From an uncultured Saprospiraceae bacterium (lineage in GTDB: Bacteria; Bacteroidota; Bacteroidia; Chitinophagales; Saprospiraceae), in the NCBI GenBank assembly GCA_937928575.1, contig CALFWW010000002.1, positions 1 to 64,000 of the forward strand: DNA of 64,000 nucleotides, read 5' to 3'. How positions within the stretch are numbered: position 1 is the first letter of the stretch; each line of letters starts with the position of its first letter. Shown here in pieces: positions 61,146 through 64,000 of the stretch. The notes under the pieces are model-generated. The model searched no databases, was not told the DNA's origin, and was given only the letters and a program-made list of their open reading frames with translations. Both the position numbers and the translations under genes were made by a program.

Positions 61146-61802
61146 ATGAAAACATCAATCTTAAAAAGTGTATTATTTTTATTTGCAATTGTATTGTTTA
61201 GTCCTGCTTGTGAAATTACTGTAGATGACGACAATCCAATCTCTTCCTCCATGGATCTCAACGAAATGGAGACATTCGGCTGGGTGTACAGTGAAATTCA
61301 ATTCAATGGAAGTGGCTTCGATACCAACTGTAGTAATGTATCCGTAGTCCTGTCTAGCGGTGGTACCAGTCAAGAAATTGAGGTGCAAACTTGTACAGAA
61401 AATTCAATAGTTGCTTGGATTCCTGATACGATGGAACCAGGTATGTATGATGTTACACTAAATGTTGGAGGGAATTCTTTTACTTCAATTGGTGGAAATG
61501 ATCTTCAAGTTGAAGTTAAAATCAGACCAGTAATTTTGACAATGTCTCCTACCGCTGTTGCACCAGGAGGTACTGTAAATCTTACCGGCAAATATATCTT
61601 GAACGAAACCAATACGCCACAGTATGACCCTCAAGTTTGGTTGATGGCGACAGGATATACCAATACGGTAAGCGACATCACAGTCAATGCTGAAGGTACG
61701 GAAGCTACGGTTGTTATTTCAGATAATATTGCTCCCGGTGAATACACTTTCAAATTGTCATGTGTAGAATGGAGTAATGAGTTGGTCATAACAATTTTGT
61801 AA
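61146..61802 (+). CDS. Lipoprotein with two IPT/TIG-like domains
   Basis: 218 residues. Lipobox FSPAC (Cys22) followed by acidic EITVDDDNP, as expected for a surface-exposed lipoprotein in this phylum. Two immunoglobulin-like (IPT/TIG) units: about 42-125 (IQFNGSGFDTNCSNVSVVLS ... PGMYDVTLNVGG) and about 130-218 (PVILTMSPTAVAPGGTVNLTG ... PGEYTFKLSC). It probably binds a surface or extracellular partner. Monocistronic with its own terminator. Confidence 0.75.
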   Translation: MKTSILKSVLFLFAIVLFSPACEITVDDDNPISSSMDLNEMETFGWVYSEIQFNGSGFDTNCSNVSVVLSSGGTSQEIEVQTCTENSIVAWIPDTMEPGMYDVTLNVGGNSFTSIGGNDLQVEVKIRPVILTMSPTAVAPGGTVNLTGKYILNETNTPQYDPQVWLMATGYTNTVSDITVNAEGTEATVVISDNIAPGEYTFKLSCVEWSNELVITIL

Positions 61803-61834
61803 TTATATTGTTTATTTCCTTTTTAGTAATAGAG

Positions 61835-61866
61835 AAGCAGGTGTTTGTAAAACCTGCTTTTTTTTG
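61835..61866 (+). terminator. Rho-independent terminator
   Basis: aagcaggt / acctgctt (61835-61842 with 61852-61859) followed by nine or so T. Confidence 0.85.
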
Positions 61867-61916
61867 TTTAGTGGGGTTTTTGGGAGCCTAAGGATCCACC
61901 CCGATCAATAAATCGA

Positions 61917-61936
61917 CCCTCCTTGGAAAAGGAGGG
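61917..61936. repeat. GC-rich hairpin ccctccttggaaaaggaggg
   Basis: An 8-bp stem with a four-base loop inside a GC-richer stretch (about 61873-62000) unlike its surroundings. It has the look of a dispersed intergenic repeat, though no second copy lies in the window. The rest of the 61803-62158 gap contains a terminator and a promoter element. Confidence 0.45.
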
Positions 61937-62113
61937 TTAGGACGTGAGGACAGAGCTCGCAAACCCTAGAAGGCCGAAGGTCAACCGCTACAAAACCCTT
62001 CGATAAGTTATTCTTATTGATAATTTAACAATGCTACAATTTCTGGTTTGGCAATTGGATAGACCAATTGTAACTTTTACTCCTTTGATCAATATAGCAC
62101 CGATATTTTATAG

Positions 62114-62122
62114 TAGTTTTGC
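62114..62122 (+). promoter_or_regulatory. -7 promoter element TAGTTTTGC
   Basis: Matches TAnnTTTGC, 37 bases before the DUF6624 gene. A TTTG at 62094-62097 is 16 bases upstream, shorter than ideal. Confidence 0.4.
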
Positions 62123-62158
62123 ATTATCAAATTTCATTTTTTATTTAATAGTTTTTCC

Positions 62159-62857
62159 ATGAAGTATTTTTATTTAGCAATCGTCTGTATAACTATTTTT
62201 TCTTGTCAACCAGATTCCTCAAAAACACCAACTAAAAAAGCAGAAAGAACGCTACTGACCATCTCGCCAATAGAACGGGATGAACTGATCATAGAATTAA
62301 AAGAACGTTTTGAGAAAGATCAGAAAGCACTATCCGATTACATCAATGCAAGTGATGCGGATGCGGATCAATTAAATTCGGTAAAGAAAAATGTGTTTGA
62401 AGAAAATGCAAATCGCATGAAAGAAATATTTAAAAAATATGGCTTTCTGGGATGGGATTTAGTGGGTGAAGAAGGCGCTCATTATTTTTGGTTGATGGTA
62501 CAACATGCGGATCATGATACCGATTTCCAGTATGCTGTCTTAAAAGAAATGGGTCCAGCTGTCGAAAATAACAATGCTTTTGCGCCTAACTATGCATACC
62601 TAACAGATCGAGTACGTTTAAACACGAATAAGAAGCAAATTTATGGAACACAAGTAAAGTATAAAGAGAATGGTCAAGCAGTCCCTAAAATTTTAATGGA
62701 CAGTCTAAACGTCAATAAAAGAAGAGCCAACATCGCTATGAAACCAATTGAGTTGTACTTAAATACGATGACAGAGAAACATTTTAATCGAAATAAAGCG
62801 GTGTATTTGGAGAAAGGAATTAAGCGTCCGGTTTTACATGAAATTGATGTAAAATAA
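62159..62857 (+). CDS. DUF6624 lipoprotein
   Basis: 232 residues. Lipobox ITIFSC (Cys16). The DUF6624 features are FKKYGFLGWDLVGEEGAHYFWLMVQHADHD (about 97-126, in pieces) and LTDRVRLNTNKKQIYGTQV (about 150-168). These alpha-helical secreted proteins are common in Bacteroidota and of unknown function; the conserved His and Gln-Tyr-Gly-Thr-Gln-like block suggests a binding or catalytic site. Followed by a bidirectional terminator shared with fbaA. Confidence 0.82.
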   Translation: MKYFYLAIVCITIFSCQPDSSKTPTKKAERTLLTISPIERDELIIELKERFEKDQKALSDYINASDADADQLNSVKKNVFEENANRMKEIFKKYGFLGWDLVGEEGAHYFWLMVQHADHDTDFQYAVLKEMGPAVENNNAFAPNYAYLTDRVRLNTNKKQIYGTQVKYKENGQAVPKILMDSLNVNKRRANIAMKPIELYLNTMTEKHFNRNKAVYLEKGIKRPVLHEIDVK

Positions 62858-62860
62858 TTT

Positions 62861-62926
62861 TAAATTAAAAATAGACCTCTTACGTGTATACGCGAGTGTA
62901 CACGTGTGAGGTCCATTTTAAATTTT
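62861..62926. terminator. Bidirectional terminator between convergent genes
   Basis: taaattaaaaatagacctc...tacgtgta pairs with tacacgtgtgaggtccattttaaa (core 62873-62888 with 62899-62914). Two mismatches; T-rich on either strand after the stem. Confidence 0.7.
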
Positions 62927-62945
62927 TAATTTCTATTTTTTAATT

Positions 62946-64000
62946 TTATTTGTTTGTTCCAACACAGTTCAAATCAACGAAAGCATTCTCCAATCTATTG
63001 ACGAAAGAATCTTCTCCTGCTCTCAACCATTTTCTTGGATCGTAATTTTTCTTATTCGGCTTATCATCTCCATCTGGGTTTCCGATCTGAGCTTGCATGT
63101 AAGCTTTCTTGCCTTCGTAATAATTCTTCACACCATCCCAGAAAGCCCATTGCATATCTGTATCGATATTCATTTTGACGGCTCCGTATTTGATACCTTC
63201 TCTGATTTCTTCCCGAGTACAACCTGATCCACCGTGGAAAACAAAATTGATCGGATTATCTTTTGTGTTGAATTTTTCTTTTACGTGATCTTGAGAATTT
63301 TTCAAGATAATTGGTTTCAATTCAACATTTCCTGGCTTGTAAACTCCGTGCACATTTCCGAAAGCTGCAGCTACTGTGAAACGATCACTAATTTTACTTA
63401 ATTTTTCATAAGCATAAGCTACTTCTTCAGGTTGCGTATATAAGCGCGAACTATCAATATCGGTGTTGTCAACTCCATCTTCTTCTCCTCCTGTTACTCC
63501 TAGTTCCATTTCCAAAGTCATTCCGATAGCGTTCATACGTTTCATATACTTTTCACATAATTCAACGTTTTCTTCAATCGGCTCTTCAGAAAGATCCAAC
63601 ATGTGAGAACTGTATAATGGATATCCACGTTCTTTATAAAACTTTTCACCAGCCATTAGCATCCCATCCATCCATGGTAATAATTTCTTTGCACAGTGGT
63701 CCGTATGTAAGATTACTGTTACACCATATGCTGCTGCCATTGTATGTACATGCATTGCACCTGATATAGAACCCATGACTGATGCATATTGATGTTCATT
63801 GGTCAATCCTTTTCCCGCAAAGAAGGAGGCACCTCCATTGGAAAATTGGACAATTACCGGAGAATTTAATTTCTTGGCTGTTTCTAACACTGCGTTTACA
63901 GAATTGGTTCCTACTACATTTACTGCTGGTAAAGCAAAATCATTTTCATTTGCAAAATTAAGTAGCTCTGTAACTTCATCCCCATGTAATACACCAGGTC
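62946..64000 (-). CDS. fbaA: Class II fructose-bisphosphate aldolase (5' end outside the window)
   Basis: About 351 codons are visible and the frame remains open to the window edge, reading PGVLHGDEVTELLNFANEND at its first visible part, so the N-terminus is missing. Family blocks: SPVIVQFSNGGASFFAGKG, zinc/catalytic LHTDHCAKKLLPWMDGM, SSHMLDLSEEPIEENVELC, LEMELGVTGGEEDGVDNTD, FVFHGGSGCTREEIREGIKYG and VKMNIDTDMQWAFWDGV (each shorter in parts). These identify the class IIa (E. coli FbaA-type) enzyme that splits fructose-1,6-bisphosphate in glycolysis and gluconeogenesis using zinc. It converges on the DUF6624 gene. Confidence 0.95.
   Translation of the reverse strand, partial: PGVLHGDEVTELLNFANENDFALPAVNVVGTNSVNAVLETAKKLNSPVIVQFSNGGASFFAGKGLTNEHQYASVMGSISGAMHVHTMAAAYGVTVILHTDHCAKKLLPWMDGMLMAGEKFYKERGYPLYSSHMLDLSEEPIEENVELCEKYMKRMNAIGMTLEMELGVTGGEEDGVDNTDIDSSRLYTQPEEVAYAYEKLSKISDRFTVAAAFGNVHGVYKPGNVELKPIILKNSQDHVKEKFNTKDNPINFVFHGGSGCTREEIREGIKYGAVKMNIDTDMQWAFWDGVKNYYEGKKAYMQAQIGNPDGDDKPNKKNYDPRKWLRAGEDSFVNRLENAFVDLNCVGTNK

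Overview
The window is AT-rich chromosomal DNA from a member of the Bacteroidota, most likely a Saprospiria-like marine or aquatic lineage (class-level placement is inference). The evidence: seven intact secreted proteins and one broken one end in type IX secretion (T9SS) sorting domains of the 'YPNP/FPNP' type. There is also a GldC homologue, a TonB receptor coupled to a DUF4249 lipoprotein, SprB-like and DUF7619-like domains, start codons without Shine-Dalgarno sequences, and promoters of the Bacteroidota form TTTG-N19-TAnnTTTG. No rRNA, tRNA, CRISPR array, intact transposase, integrase or phage gene was seen.

Layout. 1-4.9 kb: a Val/Glu/Lys-rich spacer protein with an OmpA protein, an Amidase_3 peptidoglycan hydrolase, a transaldolase-like aldolase and the small SRP RNA. 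4.9-12.6 kb: a secreted alpha/beta hydrolase, the wreck of a cytochrome-c-type T9SS protein, and a 1585-residue secreted glycosidase-like protein with four lectin-type domains. 12.6-21.2 kb: PAP2 membrane protein, gldC with a Rossmann protein, a TonB receptor/DUF4249 pair, a GT-C-like membrane protein, a TraB/GumN protein and an Lrp regulator. 21.5-25.3 kb: cytochrome c maturation genes ccmB, ccmC and a ccmD-like gene running into glutamate dehydrogenase. 25.7-39.7 kb: T9SS cargo proteins, ArsC-like protein with hemF, a LuxE-like protein, yggS and an NhaC antiporter. 39.7-45.5 kb: a repeat-bounded orphan membrane gene, a zinc-ribbon protein, an MscS channel translationally coupled to an AAA-like ATPase, and two tiny membrane proteins. 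45.8-64 kb: dnaG with a coiled-coil protein, a SulP transporter, more T9SS proteins, small secreted proteins and lipoproteins, and the 3' part of a class II fructose-bisphosphate aldolase gene cut by the window end.

Most genes are housekeeping or surface functions. The most unusual material is intergenic: several families of palindromic repeats. These include (a) two copies of a ~200-bp element with inverted ends that keep the same 40-codon reading frame; (b) a pair of 80-bp-period hairpins whose stems differ by paired (compensatory) changes; (c) a 176-residue membrane gene enclosed by 79-bp direct repeats and then by inverted arrays of ~90-bp units; (d) a tandem duplication that captured the end of yggS. 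Among the proteins, an ATPase with Met in place of the Walker A lysine, coupled to an MscS channel, is the best candidate for an uncharacterised functional module. I did not find a clear complete new defence or mobile system.
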